Shown here: positions 1 to 8,038 of the stretch, piece by piece
Position numbering within the stretch: position 1 is the first letter of the stretch
How the letters are laid out: each line of letters starts with the position of its first letter
Assembly: GCA_964498925.1 (NCBI GenBank)
Contig: CAZCKD010000059.1
Location: forward strand, 1-18,264
DNA: 18,264 nucleotides
Reading direction: 5' to 3'
Origin: Granulosicoccus sp964498925
GTDB lineage: Bacteria > Pseudomonadota > Gammaproteobacteria > Granulosicoccales > Granulosicoccaceae
The notes under the pieces: model-generated
What the model was told of the DNA's origin: nothing
Database searches by the model: none
Seen by the model: only the letters and a program-made list of their open reading frames with translations
Translations under genes and position numbers: made by a program

Positions 1-681
1 ACATCAGTATCCGCGCATATGCTTTACGAAAACTCGGATCCGTTCAAGCTCTACGAACCGGGTGGTTATCTCTCGGTAACTAACGCTCATTATGAAGCCA
101 TTAATGAACGTACCGTCCGTGTCACGGGATCCGAATGGATAGCTACCGAGCCTTACACCGTAAAACTGGAAGGCGCACGTCTGGTCGGTTTTCAATGCAC
201 ATTACTGGCACTGCTACGCGATGCTCATTACGTAGAAAATGCGCAGGCATGGGTCGAAAGACTCTCCGAATACTTGGCCGACAATGTCAGCAATAGCCTG
301 ACATTGAACGAAGACGATTTTCACATCGAGTTTCGACTGATTGGCGTCAATGCAACGCTCGGTGCACTTGAAACAAAATCGTCCTCATTACACGAGGTGG
401 GTGTATTGGTTATCGTCACGGCACAGTCTCAGGAAATGGCCGACGAGATTGGTAAATACATAAACCCGTTCTTACTTCACTACCCGCTTACCGACAATGA
501 ACCACTGCCAACCTTTGCGTTTCCTTATTCACCGGCACAAAGTTCACGAGGTCCTCTATACGAGTTTTGCCTGAACCATATCCTGGAACTGGATGCACCC
601 GAAAAGGCGGTTCGAACAAAACAAGTTCGGTGCCCGGTAGGCCCGGTTGGTCCGGAAGGTCCCGAAGGTGGTACGGCATGA
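1..681 (+). CDS. AtuA family protein (DUF1446), C-terminal part; 5' end outside the window
   Basis: The reading frame is open from base 1, before the first ATG at 19, so the gene starts upstream of the window and only about 226 C-terminal residues are seen. The stretch reading VKLEGARLVGFQ followed by a short helix ending in WVERLSEYLAD resembles the C-terminal region of the acyclic terpene utilisation family AtuA (DUF1446). Family members in Pseudomonas are needed for growth on citronellol/geraniol, but most homologues are uncharacterised and the reaction is not settled. The strongest support is the next gene, a DUF4387 protein, a domain commonly found beside or fused to DUF1446. The stop overlaps the next start (ATGA at 678-681), so translational coupling is likely. 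The last 18 residues are Gly/Pro-rich (GPVGPEGPEGG), like a linker. The call rests on recalled family patterns and synteny. Confidence 0.68.
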   Translation, partial: TSVSAHMLYENSDPFKLYEPGGYLSVTNAHYEAINERTVRVTGSEWIATEPYTVKLEGARLVGFQCTLLALLRDAHYVENAQAWVERLSEYLADNVSNSLTLNEDDFHIEFRLIGVNATLGALETKSSSLHEVGVLVIVTAQSQEMADEIGKYINPFLLHYPLTDNEPLPTFAFPYSPAQSSRGPLYEFCLNHILELDAPEKAVRTKQVRCPVGPVGPEGPEGGTA

Positions 682-983
682 GGACAACCCTTGGCGATCA
701 CGTAGAAGGTGTACGTTCTAAAAACGCTGGACCGTTCTGGGTCACTATCGATATCTTTTGTGGCAGTGAAGATGCGTTTAAATTCGTTTCAAACGCACTC
801 AGTACCGATCAGGTATCACAACTTATGCAGCTGCCTGCATCAAAAATTAAACGGTTCGACATCCCTTCACTGAACGTCATTAAGTTCAGCTTGCACAGGC
901 CCATTACTCAGGGCCATCATTCAGATAGAGATATGCATGGGGCGCAATGGGCAGTACTGTTGAAGGAATGCGAGCTCAAGTGA
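678..983 (+). CDS. DUF4387 family protein, partner of the AtuA-like gene
   Basis: This 101-residue protein starts at the ATG overlapping the upstream stop. A longer in-frame extension to 567 exists but lies inside the AtuA-like gene and is not needed. The sequence follows the DUF4387 pattern: an N-terminal LGDHVEGVRSKNAGPFWVT block (residues 5-23), a middle FDIPSLNVIKFSLHRP strand (about 66-81), and a DRDMHGAQ signature near the C-terminus. DUF4387 is known as a small domain next to, or fused to, the C-terminus of DUF1446 proteins, so the two probably act as subunits of one cytoplasmic enzyme or complex. The catalytic role is unknown. It is followed after 35 bp by the convergent surface-protein gene. 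Confidence 0.8.
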   Translation: MRTTLGDHVEGVRSKNAGPFWVTIDIFCGSEDAFKFVSNALSTDQVSQLMQLPASKIKRFDIPSLNVIKFSLHRPITQGHHSDRDMHGAQWAVLLKECELK

Positions 984-1018
984 TATCGACGTGCTCCGCT
1001 GTATCGCTGATACCTTAC

Positions 1019-4000
1019 CTAGCGACTAGCTATATACGATGATCGTCGGAATAGTTTTAATCCAAAACCAAAACCAAGCACCAGTAACATCCACGGTGTA
1101 AATGCACCGCCACTACTTCCGCCAGTGGCAGCCATTGCAACCGGTTCAGATTCTTCCGCAGCCGCGATAACCGGCGTGAAAGGACCATTAGGCAACGTAT
1201 CAGTATTAGGACCCTCAACCGATTCTGATTCTGTTACAACCACACTCTCAGAGTCAGTCTCTGGCGCTTCAACTGGATTTGGAACGGCCTCGACAACAGG
1301 TTCTACTGCTCTGGGCGTGAGTATGGCACCCGGATCCTCAACCACACCGTTTAACCCCGAGTCAGCCCGAACCTGACCATTCTCGTCGAGTCGATCTGAA
1401 TCATTAGGCCCTCCATCCTGAATCCATAATTGCAAACAGGAATGACCCGCTTGAATACCCGGTTCGTAAGAAGGACTACCTGGAGCAGGACACTGCCCGA
1501 TGATCCCATCGATACCATCAGAGCTGGAAATACTATTGGCGGAATCCTCTACAAACTCAACCCAACCGGTAGCCGGGTGAAATTTCCCGTATACCGCGCC
1601 CTCAGGAAAGCGTGTTTGATGAGGCAAAACGATATGGACAGAATCACCCACTCGTGACAGACCCGCAATCTCAAAGTCATAAACCTTGTCGGGATTCTCA
1701 AATTCTCTCGAATCGACATCGGCCGTAGGTTGCACACTCAGTAATTCATTGAAACTTAATCCACCCTGCTGTGTATTGGCAACGCGACTATCCGTACCCA
1801 TTCTCAGCTTCAAACCTGTTTCAGTTTCCAGAACAAATGAGGAATCTTCGCCGGCTCGGCCTTGCAACTTGTTTTCATTTTCGTTGGAATCACTAGCATC
1901 TAAACTTCCTTCGAATTGATCAGTGATTCCATCATTATCACTATCGATAACATCAGCGATGTTCGTAATGCCATCGTTAACCACAATCACCAACTTGCTG
2001 GTACTGCTCAACTCACGATGAGTAGCGGTAACTCTGGCGATTAACCGATCCTGCGATCTAAGATCAGTCGGGTCAAACTGCATAACCTGATCATCAAGCG
2101 TCTCACTGACACTAGCTGACACAATCCGTGCCGTTGAATCGTTCCAGTCGTAACTTATCGACTCTGGATCATCTAAGTTATCGATACGCGCACTGAGCGT
2201 GACTAGCCCGTTGGTCGGACTAATACTACGCACCGCTCGACCACCCTGCTCTAAAACAAGATACACAACGGGTTGAAATTCAGCCCGCTCAGTGATCTCT
2301 TCAATAAGCTCATTCACAACCTCAGCGTCTGTCGGTCGAATTTCCAACTCTAATAAATTGCCAACAAGTTCAGGTAAGAATTCTTGATTAATACCATTAA
2401 ACGGTTCCAAAACCTCCACTAGGTTCGCTTCAGGTTCGCTACCAACGCTCTGAAGATCAGTAATAGATAGCAACGCCTCAATGTTATTGACCTCTTCAAT
2501 AATTTGCTGCAATTGCTCACTTTCTATGTTGTCTGAATCAATCCCTTCCAGAGCAGCGATGTAAGCTTCGGCATTTTCCGCAACACCGTTGTTAACATCA
2601 GATTCAGTGAGTACCGACAGAATATTTAATTCGCTTTCACCTTCATTTTCACGCTCGACTTCGGTGTCGGTGTCTGTTTCGGTCTCGCGTCCACTTTCCC
2701 CTTCGTTGTCCGTCTCGACTTCGCTTGGGACCTCGTTATCTAAAACGTCCTCGTCCGGCGTTTCAGTATCAGTGATCTCAATCTCAGTAGGCGGAGCTTC
2801 AATCTCAACGACGGGCGTGACTACTTCGGTAAAAAGCGCATCTAACCGGTCGTTCACTTCATTGATAACATCTTGCAACTCAGTCAGTGTTGCTAACGGC
2901 TGGTCGAGCTGTTCAAACGCTGCCTCGTAATCGCCCATATATTCGGCAACAACATTTTCAATGCCGTTTGCTTCCAAATTCTGCACGAAGAAAGATTCCG
3001 GCTCGATCAAATCAGCGACAAGCGTCTGCTCCCTTGTATCTTGTACAAGGATATTAATGGGTGCTAACTCAGCTCTGAGACCCTGGCTGTCGGTCACGCT
3101 AATAACAATACCGTTTGCTGCGCCTACGTCCGATTCGCTAGGCACACCAGACACCTCGCCTCTTTCTACATTAATGCCCAACCAGCTTGGTGCGTTATCC
3201 ACTCGAAGCGTGTACGGACCTCCATCGGCGTCAAACACCTGTGGTCTGAAAGTATATTCTTCACCCACAAACGCTTCGGCCGTTGCAATGCCGTCGATAT
3301 AAGGCGAAACCTCTCTGCCCGGTACACACAGTTGATTCGTCGAATTAGAAGAACGGCCAAAGATAGACGCTGTGTTCGAACCAATAGGGCCACCGCTACC
3401 ACCGCTGTCTTCAAAACCCCAGGTTTCTACACTTCCATCGGCATTCAATGCGGCAAATGCTCCCCCGGTGCTGGCTATATCAACATAAACTTCGCCTTCG
3501 ATACCAACCGTTCCAAGTGTCGACTCGCCACCCCATGTATAGATGGTTCCGTCATTTTTTAGCGCTGCAAAGTTATCGTGATTAGAAACAATGTACTCGT
3601 AGCCATTGTCACTCGGCGCTCCAAAACCACCGGAGCCTAGATCACCCCAAGTCAGAATTCGCCCATCCTCATGTAAGGCAGCAAACGCATGCTGTGTTCC
3701 GACGATCGAAACAAACCCTGATTCGGTGGGCGCTGCTGTGCCACCATCAGTATTGGCTCCCCATGCGTAAATGGCGCCATCTTCACGAATAGCAGCAAAC
3801 GCACTATCCGTAGTGGCAATAGATGTGTACCGACCGCTTGACGGAGCACCTTGACCACCACCCGCGGGGTTGCCCCAAGACTCTATTCGACCGTCTTCGT
3901 GAAGAGCAGCGAATGCGCGGGTCGTGGAATAAATGCGATAAAATCCGGTCCCGTTAGGTGCGCCGCTACCAACAGAGCTAGCCGCGCCCCAAGTCGAAAT

Positions 4001-4672
4001 ACTGCCGTCTTCCTTCATTGCGGCAAAGGCGTTAAGACTACCGCCTACCGCGATATAACCATCATCTGTCGGACCACCTTGAGCGCCAGATTCGTTTTCT
4101 CCCCAGGTATGAATAGCCCCGGATGTATCTAAAGCTGCGAAGGCACCACCGTTGCCGGTGATGTATGTGAAATCATTTCCGGCGGGACTATCGCCGCCAC
4201 CATAGCGCAGATCACCCCAGCTACTGATACTGCCGTCAGCATGTAACGCCGCAAACGCACGCACGTTGGACGAAATAGATTGGAAACCCACGCCTTGCGG
4301 TGAATCTGTACCGCCTCCGGCGCTGTCTACACCCCATGATGAGATTGAGCCGTCGTTCTTCAGGGCTGCAAATGCGAACCAATTTCCAACCACTGATACG
4401 TAACCGGTACCGGTAGGCTCTCCCGTACCGCCGCTACTCTCATGACCCCAGGCTTCGATACTGCCGTTACTTTGGATGGCGGCAAAAGCAGCCGGATTAG
4501 GCAATACGGGACCGTTGTAGTAGCCGCCATACTGGTTAAACACCGCGCCTACATCAATGGGACAATCATAGGCCAGCGCCGGGGCGACCGGGCCGAATAA
4601 ACAGGCGAGAGAAATTAGAGACGCATCCAGAAGACGGCGCGTATGCGGACCTGTACGAGATAGCAAATACAT
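1019..4672 (-). CDS. Large secreted/surface protein: RCC1-like repeats, Ig-like domain, helical modules, choice-of-anchor domain, GlyGly-CTERM-like tail
   Basis: About 1,217 residues from the ATG at 4672; a TTG at 4687 would add five. Neither has a clear Shine-Dalgarno site. Residues 1-34 form a Sec signal ending APALA. Residues about 62-450 carry ten short repeats of the form FAALxxDGxIxxWGxxxxGG. About 460-550 is a putative-Ig (cadherin-like) domain with DADGG and SDVGAANG-type motifs. About 555-800 holds three related helical modules ending in 'LQDVINEVN'-like helices, split by a Glu/Asp/Thr-rich linker at about 620-677. A calcium-type DSDNDGITDQFE motif lies near 905. About 940-1110 resembles the choice-of-anchor U type domain (VYDFEIAGLS, HIVLPH, CLQLWIQDGGPND). 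The end has GGSSGG, a hydrophobic segment and basic residues, as in GlyGly-CTERM proteins processed by rhombosortase. Probable role: surface display or release, possibly adhesion; ligand unknown. The next gene upstream on the same strand is a lipoprotein gene separated by a hairpin. Confidence 0.8.
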   Translation of the reverse strand: MYLLSRTGPHTRRLLDASLISLACLFGPVAPALAYDCPIDVGAVFNQYGGYYNGPVLPNPAAFAAIQSNGSIEAWGHESSGGTGEPTGTGYVSVVGNWFAFAALKNDGSISSWGVDSAGGGTDSPQGVGFQSISSNVRAFAALHADGSISSWGDLRYGGGDSPAGNDFTYITGNGGAFAALDTSGAIHTWGENESGAQGGPTDDGYIAVGGSLNAFAAMKEDGSISTWGAASSVGSGAPNGTGFYRIYSTTRAFAALHEDGRIESWGNPAGGGQGAPSSGRYTSIATTDSAFAAIREDGAIYAWGANTDGGTAAPTESGFVSIVGTQHAFAALHEDGRILTWGDLGSGGFGAPSDNGYEYIVSNHDNFAALKNDGTIYTWGGESTLGTVGIEGEVYVDIASTGGAFAALNADGSVETWGFEDSGGSGGPIGSNTASIFGRSSNSTNQLCVPGREVSPYIDGIATAEAFVGEEYTFRPQVFDADGGPYTLRVDNAPSWLGINVERGEVSGVPSESDVGAANGIVISVTDSQGLRAELAPINILVQDTREQTLVADLIEPESFFVQNLEANGIENVVAEYMGDYEAAFEQLDQPLATLTELQDVINEVNDRLDALFTEVVTPVVEIEAPPTEIEITDTETPDEDVLDNEVPSEVETDNEGESGRETETDTDTEVERENEGESELNILSVLTESDVNNGVAENAEAYIAALEGIDSDNIESEQLQQIIEEVNNIEALLSITDLQSVGSEPEANLVEVLEPFNGINQEFLPELVGNLLELEIRPTDAEVVNELIEEITERAEFQPVVYLVLEQGGRAVRSISPTNGLVTLSARIDNLDDPESISYDWNDSTARIVSASVSETLDDQVMQFDPTDLRSQDRLIARVTATHRELSSTSKLVIVVNDGITNIADVIDSDNDGITDQFEGSLDASDSNENENKLQGRAGEDSSFVLETETGLKLRMGTDSRVANTQQGGLSFNELLSVQPTADVDSREFENPDKVYDFEIAGLSRVGDSVHIVLPHQTRFPEGAVYGKFHPATGWVEFVEDSANSISSSDGIDGIIGQCPAPGSPSYEPGIQAGHSCLQLWIQDGGPNDSDRLDENGQVRADSGLNGVVEDPGAILTPRAVEPVVEAVPNPVEAPETDSESVVVTESESVEGPNTDTLPNGPFTPVIAAAEESEPVAMAATGGSSGGAFTPWMLLVLGFGFGLKLFRRSSYIASR
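3340..4489 (-). repeat. Ten tandem RCC1-like coding repeats (~38-40 codons each)
   Basis: Within the large surface protein, ten consecutive units of about 115-120 bp encode the pattern AFAALxxDGxIxxWGxxxxGGxxxPxxxGYxxI. Only the protein pattern is well conserved; at DNA level the copies have diverged (FAALKNDG, FAALHEDG, FAAIREDG and so on), so this is an old array rather than a recent expansion. Canonical RCC1 blades are about 50 residues with a GxxHTLAL start; these units are shorter but share the 'DGxIxxWGxNxxGG' core. The last unit (ending GRSSNS) has lost part of the consensus. Confidence 0.8.
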
Positions 4673-4724
4673 ATTGATGCATACCAATGAGCAGAGGTAT
4701 ACATCGATTCAAGTAGTAGGCCAC

Positions 4725-4742
4725 GGTGGCAAGCTTGCCGCC
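4725..4742. promoter_or_regulatory. 18-bp near-perfect palindrome upstream of the surface-protein gene
   Basis: The central 12 bases GGCAAGCTTGCC are a perfect palindrome; with flanking GGT and GCC the symmetry extends to 18 bases with one mismatch. It sits about 53 bp upstream of the ATG at 4672, where an operator or a leader structure could lie. No regulator can be assigned, and palindromes of this size also occur by chance. Confidence 0.3.
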
Positions 4743-4807
4743 TGAAACGGTATTATTTCACCGTAAATAAATTTAAAACTGAGACTTTTTTCAGCCTCGA
4801 ATAACGT

Positions 4808-4837
4808 CTTAGGGCGTCGAAGGTACGACGCCCCAAG
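4808..4837 (-). terminator. Hairpin downstream of the Gly-rich lipoprotein gene
   Basis: GGGCGTCG (4812-4819) and CGACGCCC (4826-4833) are perfect complements around a six-base loop; the stem extends by three pairs after one mismatch (CTT 4808-4810 with AAG 4835-4837). It lies 19 bp past the stop of the lipoprotein gene at 4856. The T-run after it on the minus strand is weak (TTATT), so it may be an imperfect intrinsic terminator or a transcript-stabilising stem. Confidence 0.55.
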
Positions 4838-4855
4838 GTATTAATAACGAGCAGA

Positions 4856-5683
4856 CTAACGTGTCAGTAGTGACGAAATTGTTCTGTTATTCGCATCCTC
4901 GGCAACAGTTTCGCCCAGAAATACTAATTGAGAATCACTACCGGGCAGGAAGGAGATGCTACCAACGTAGGTGTTACCAAACCACGTGTACGTTAACGTC
5001 GAAACATCACCCAGCTGCGTGATGCTACCGGCAATCGCGTTGGGAAACTGCTCTGTCCCTTCAGGCGTGATAATCACCGTACGGCCACTCACTGTTGATC
5101 CGGAAAAATTTATCTCAGTCACCAGGTTGCTGCAGTTAGTCAGATCCGCACCGCAGAATTGATGGCTGCCAGACCAATCACCGGCTACCGTCGCCGGTGT
5201 CGCTGGAGACAGGCCGCCAGCGCTTACTGCCGTCAGTGAAACAGTAGTGCCGGAAAGACTCTCGATAGTTTGTCCGTCAACGATATTCAGGTTGAACTGT
5301 GCCGGTCCACTAGCAGCTAATTCCCCCGCACTGAAAATACCTTCGTTAGCCGGTGTACTCGCTGTATGAAAGTGAGCGCGAAGGTTTCCGGAAAATGTGC
5401 TTGCTGTGCCTAGATTTCCGAACAAGGAACTGGCAGAGCCGTCTGCGGCCAACGCCAGACCAGACAATGCGTTATCGGCGCCGAGTACATAAACGCCCTG
5501 GCCTGATCCAAAGTCACCAATATAGGCACCCGCTCGATCGCCAGCCTCAACCGGTGGGTTAACAATAGGATCACCGCCCGGATTTGGGTCCACAGGATCT
5601 TGCCCGCCGGATCCGCCGCCGCTACCACCACCACAGGCAGTGAGAAAGGCTGTAGCGGTAATCATGAGTATTCTTTTAATCAT
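4856..5683 (-). CDS. Glycine-rich tethered lipoprotein of unknown function
   Basis: A 275-residue protein with a type II signal peptide: MIKR, a hydrophobic core, and the lipobox LTAC with the lipid-attached cysteine at 17. The cysteine is followed by a Gly/Ser run and then a Pro/Asp/Gly-rich linker to about residue 48, typical of a flexible tether to the outer membrane. The rest looks like an extracytoplasmic beta-rich fold (many G, S and T residues, alternating hydrophobics, a VAGDWSGSHQFCG segment with a second cysteine in CGADLTNC that could form a disulfide). I do not recognise a named family. The start is supported by AGGGA six bases or so upstream of the ATG. The gap to the kinase gene upstream (5684-5916) has no ORF; a hairpin follows the gene. 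Confidence 0.72.
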   Translation of the reverse strand: MIKRILMITATAFLTACGGGSGGGSGGQDPVDPNPGGDPIVNPPVEAGDRAGAYIGDFGSGQGVYVLGADNALSGLALAADGSASSLFGNLGTASTFSGNLRAHFHTASTPANEGIFSAGELAASGPAQFNLNIVDGQTIESLSGTTVSLTAVSAGGLSPATPATVAGDWSGSHQFCGADLTNCSNLVTEINFSGSTVSGRTVIITPEGTEQFPNAIAGSITQLGDVSTLTYTWFGNTYVGSISFLPGSDSQLVFLGETVAEDANNRTISSLLTR

Positions 5684-5752
5684 AGTGTCCCTAAAAATCT
5701 TGTTAACTATTAGTCAATGCCGTCGGCGGCAGATAATTGGGTAACTGCCACC

Positions 5753-5801
5753 TGGCTCCATATCTCTTAAACGGCAACTCAAACGATATCTGTTGGAGCC
5801 A
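5753..5801. other. Inverted repeat with 8-bp arms between the kinase and lipoprotein genes
   Basis: TGGCTCCA (5753-5760) and TGGAGCCA (5794-5801) are perfect complements separated by 33 bases. They lie in the 233-bp gap that would carry the lipoprotein promoter. The pair could be a long-loop stem in a leader RNA or two half-sites; no function is shown. The same gap also holds a 12-bp perfect palindrome (5900-5911) just after the kinase stop. Confidence 0.25.
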
Positions 5802-5916
5802 AGCCCAATATCCGATTGCGTTAACCCTGTTTTTCAAAGGTTGGGCGCCGTTAAAGCGTACTTTCGCGAACTATATCACCCAGCACACTGTTATCTGCTT
5901 AACAATTGTTACTAAG

Positions 5917-7833
5917 TCACCACTGAATAAGAGACCACTGACGGCCAATTCGCCGACTGGAAAGTCTGCGGTCCTGGTAGGACGGAGATGGAATGGCAAC
6001 GTCACCATTGTCTCTTGTCATTCGATTGATGCGGAGCACTGCACTAATCGACTTTGTAGAATTATTCAGTTCGATGTCCATCAATGTTACTTGCAAGGAG
6101 GCAAACCTGTTTATCAACTGCCGAAACAAATCGTTTTGATTAGACTTAGCTGTCAACCTATTGATCGTATTTATCTCACCGTTCTGAATGGCACGACGCA
6201 ATTCGTCAAAGCTTGAGACAACTTGACTGAACTCTCGATCCGAGACAGGCGCACGCGCCATTTCCAGGGCAATTCTCCAACGGGCTCTTAATTGTATGAG
6301 CCGTCCGTCTTCGCTATCCAACCTTGAAGCTCTGTCCAGCGCAGCTTCAGCACTATCGAACTTGCCTTCATCTAGTAGACGAGTCGCCAGATTCAGCTCT
6401 TGAGTGAATCGACGCCTCTGCGTTCTTTGACGGGCAATTTCTGCAGCCTCAGCGGCCTTTAAATTGGCAGCAAAAGAGGCCTCGCGTTCAGCTTCGCTTT
6501 TCTGTCTCTCGAGTTCTTGCGCCTTTAACTTTTCTTGCTCTCTGATGAGCTCAACGGCAAGTGCCTTTGCTTCATTTCTGGCGTTTTCCAATTCAAGCTG
6601 CAATTGCACATTGTCGATGGACGCGGTGTTCGGTAACGCATTTACATTTTCGGTATCGCTACTAGCAGTGGATTCGCGCGGTGTGATGTTAAAAAACTCA
6701 CTGCCGTTGAACAGTACGAAAACAACGCCTCCAACCAGAAGTAAACCTGCCAGAGACAAGCCCAGCATGCGAAGCCAAAGCGACCGAGACCTCTTTCGCT
6801 TTACTCGAATCGATTGGACTTCTTGCGGTGCCGGCACATCCTGCATGGAAACACCCTGCAAAGGCTGAGCACGCTCTCTACCTGCATTAACGACAGGTCG
6901 CGATACCCCTGAACTGACTTGTCTTGTCGGCTGGTTTGCGGTTCCACGTTTTAATAAGGCGTTGAGCCAAACCGATAATGATTGCGGCCTGTCAGAAATA
7001 CGGAACTGCAATGCCCAATCAATAGCTGAGAGAAATTCCGCCGAATATTCGGCCTGCCCCAACAATCTGGCGCTGATTAAAGGATCTTTACCCCCATTGA
7101 GAATCGCCGATGCTCTCTTGGCACTGTCGATCGGTTCCATCCCGGTAACTGCAAAATACAACACCGCTCCCAGCGCGTAGATATCTGTCCAAGGACCTTG
7201 ATCCTTATCACCGTCTCCGCTGTACTGCTCCAACGGCGCGTAGCCAGCAGAAACCAAAGCGGTTAAAGGTTCAGTATTGCTCGCTTCGGAACTTCTTGCA
7301 GAACCAAAATCAAGCAGCACCGGCGAACCGTTTTTGCGGACCAGAATATTGGCAGGTTTGATATCCCTATGAATGAAGCCGGATTGGTGGACTTGAGACA
7401 AACCATCGGCAATAGGTACCAACAAGGCTTTTAAAACAGATTCGCGCTTTCTCTTTGGATCGTTGAGAAACTCTCGTAGGTCAATTCCCTCTTCGAATTC
7501 CATGACAATGTAAGCAGTGTCATTTTGTTCAAACACCGACATGACGCGCACAATGTTGGGGTGTTTAAATTTAACGAGATTCCGGGCTTCTGCGATGAAG
7601 CGCTGCATTCCCTGGCGTGCATTATTTGTCACTGCCCCCGTTGGGGTATGGGTACCGGTATTACCGGCCACCTCAAGCACTCGATATTCCTTTATGGCAA
7701 CCAGATGGTCCAGATTGGTATCAGTTGCCAAATAGATAACACCAAAACCACCACGGCCGAGAACGTGCTCAATTTTGTACCAATTGAGCATCTCGCCAGA
7801 TTGTAAAATCGGGTATGGGGCAGTGTTGTCCAT
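5917..7833 (-). CDS. Membrane-anchored Ser/Thr protein kinase with coiled-coil/TPR-like C-terminal half
   Basis: 638 residues. The kinase domain (about 18-295) has all key elements: glycine loop GRGGFG (26-31), lysine K48 in VAIKEY, catalytic HRD at 155-157 followed by KPAN (N162), DFG at 175-177, and the APLE motif near 199. It should therefore be an active Hanks-type (PknB-like) kinase. A basic stretch (RVKRKRSR, about 343-350) precedes one transmembrane helix (about 352-376), so the kinase domain is cytoplasmic. After the helix come a charged coiled coil (about 407-475) and a TPR-like pair of helices (LLDEGKFDSAEAALDRA). The C-terminus outside the membrane may sense envelope signals; PASTA repeats are absent. 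Substrates are unknown. It is divergent from the GAPDH gene across 205 bp; CCGGAA lies just upstream of its ATG. Confidence 0.93.
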   Translation of the reverse strand: MDNTAPYPILQSGEMLNWYKIEHVLGRGGFGVIYLATDTNLDHLVAIKEYRVLEVAGNTGTHTPTGAVTNNARQGMQRFIAEARNLVKFKHPNIVRVMSVFEQNDTAYIVMEFEEGIDLREFLNDPKRKRESVLKALLVPIADGLSQVHQSGFIHRDIKPANILVRKNGSPVLLDFGSARSSEASNTEPLTALVSAGYAPLEQYSGDGDKDQGPWTDIYALGAVLYFAVTGMEPIDSAKRASAILNGGKDPLISARLLGQAEYSAEFLSAIDWALQFRISDRPQSLSVWLNALLKRGTANQPTRQVSSGVSRPVVNAGRERAQPLQGVSMQDVPAPQEVQSIRVKRKRSRSLWLRMLGLSLAGLLLVGGVVFVLFNGSEFFNITPRESTASSDTENVNALPNTASIDNVQLQLELENARNEAKALAVELIREQEKLKAQELERQKSEAEREASFAANLKAAEAAEIARQRTQRRRFTQELNLATRLLDEGKFDSAEAALDRASRLDSEDGRLIQLRARWRIALEMARAPVSDREFSQVVSSFDELRRAIQNGEINTINRLTAKSNQNDLFRQLINRFASLQVTLMDIELNNSTKSISAVLRINRMTRDNGDVAIPSPSYQDRRLSSRRIGRQWSLIQW

Positions 7834-8026
7834 GTATTCCGGCGGAATGCCGATGACGGATGTAACCCAATTCTACGCGATTCGTGTCACATATTCCCAG
7901 ATCTTAGTAGCTGCTCGTTACTCTGAATCCACTAATATCCGCATCTGTGAGCTACAGCAGGTCGGTTTCATACCGATATCCCAATTACGCAGTTATCAGA
8001 CCCTAGGCGGTCACAATACCCACCGA

Positions 8027-8031
8027 AAGGA
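8027..8031 (+). promoter_or_regulatory. Ribosome binding site that fixes a GTG start for the GAPDH gene
   Basis: AAGGA lies seven bases before the GTG at 8039. The open frame continues upstream to 7775, but that part overlaps the kinase gene and its promoter gap and has no family similarity. Confidence 0.7.
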
Positions 8032-8038
8032 CACCATA

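Noticed and set aside
1001..1013. Small hairpin GTATC-GCT-GATAC between convergent genes
   Set aside because: Five pairs with a three-base loop and no T-run on either side is too weak to call a terminator.
2589..2930. Ser-rich 113-codon plus-strand frame
   Set aside because: It is the mirror of the Glu/Asp/Thr-rich linker of the surface protein; its composition follows from the other strand.
5900..5911. Perfect palindrome TAACAATTGTTA after the kinase stop
   Set aside because: A/T-rich 12-mers of this kind are expected by chance and it has no loop or T-run to act as a terminator.
5737..6216. 159-codon plus-strand open frame
   Set aside because: Most of it is antisense to the 3' end of the well-supported kinase gene; no signal, motif or ribosome site was seen.
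7775..8038. N-terminal extension of the GAPDH frame
   Set aside because: It overlaps the start of the kinase gene on the other strand and has no family similarity; AAGGA before the GTG at 8039 and the family length of about 480 support the shorter form.
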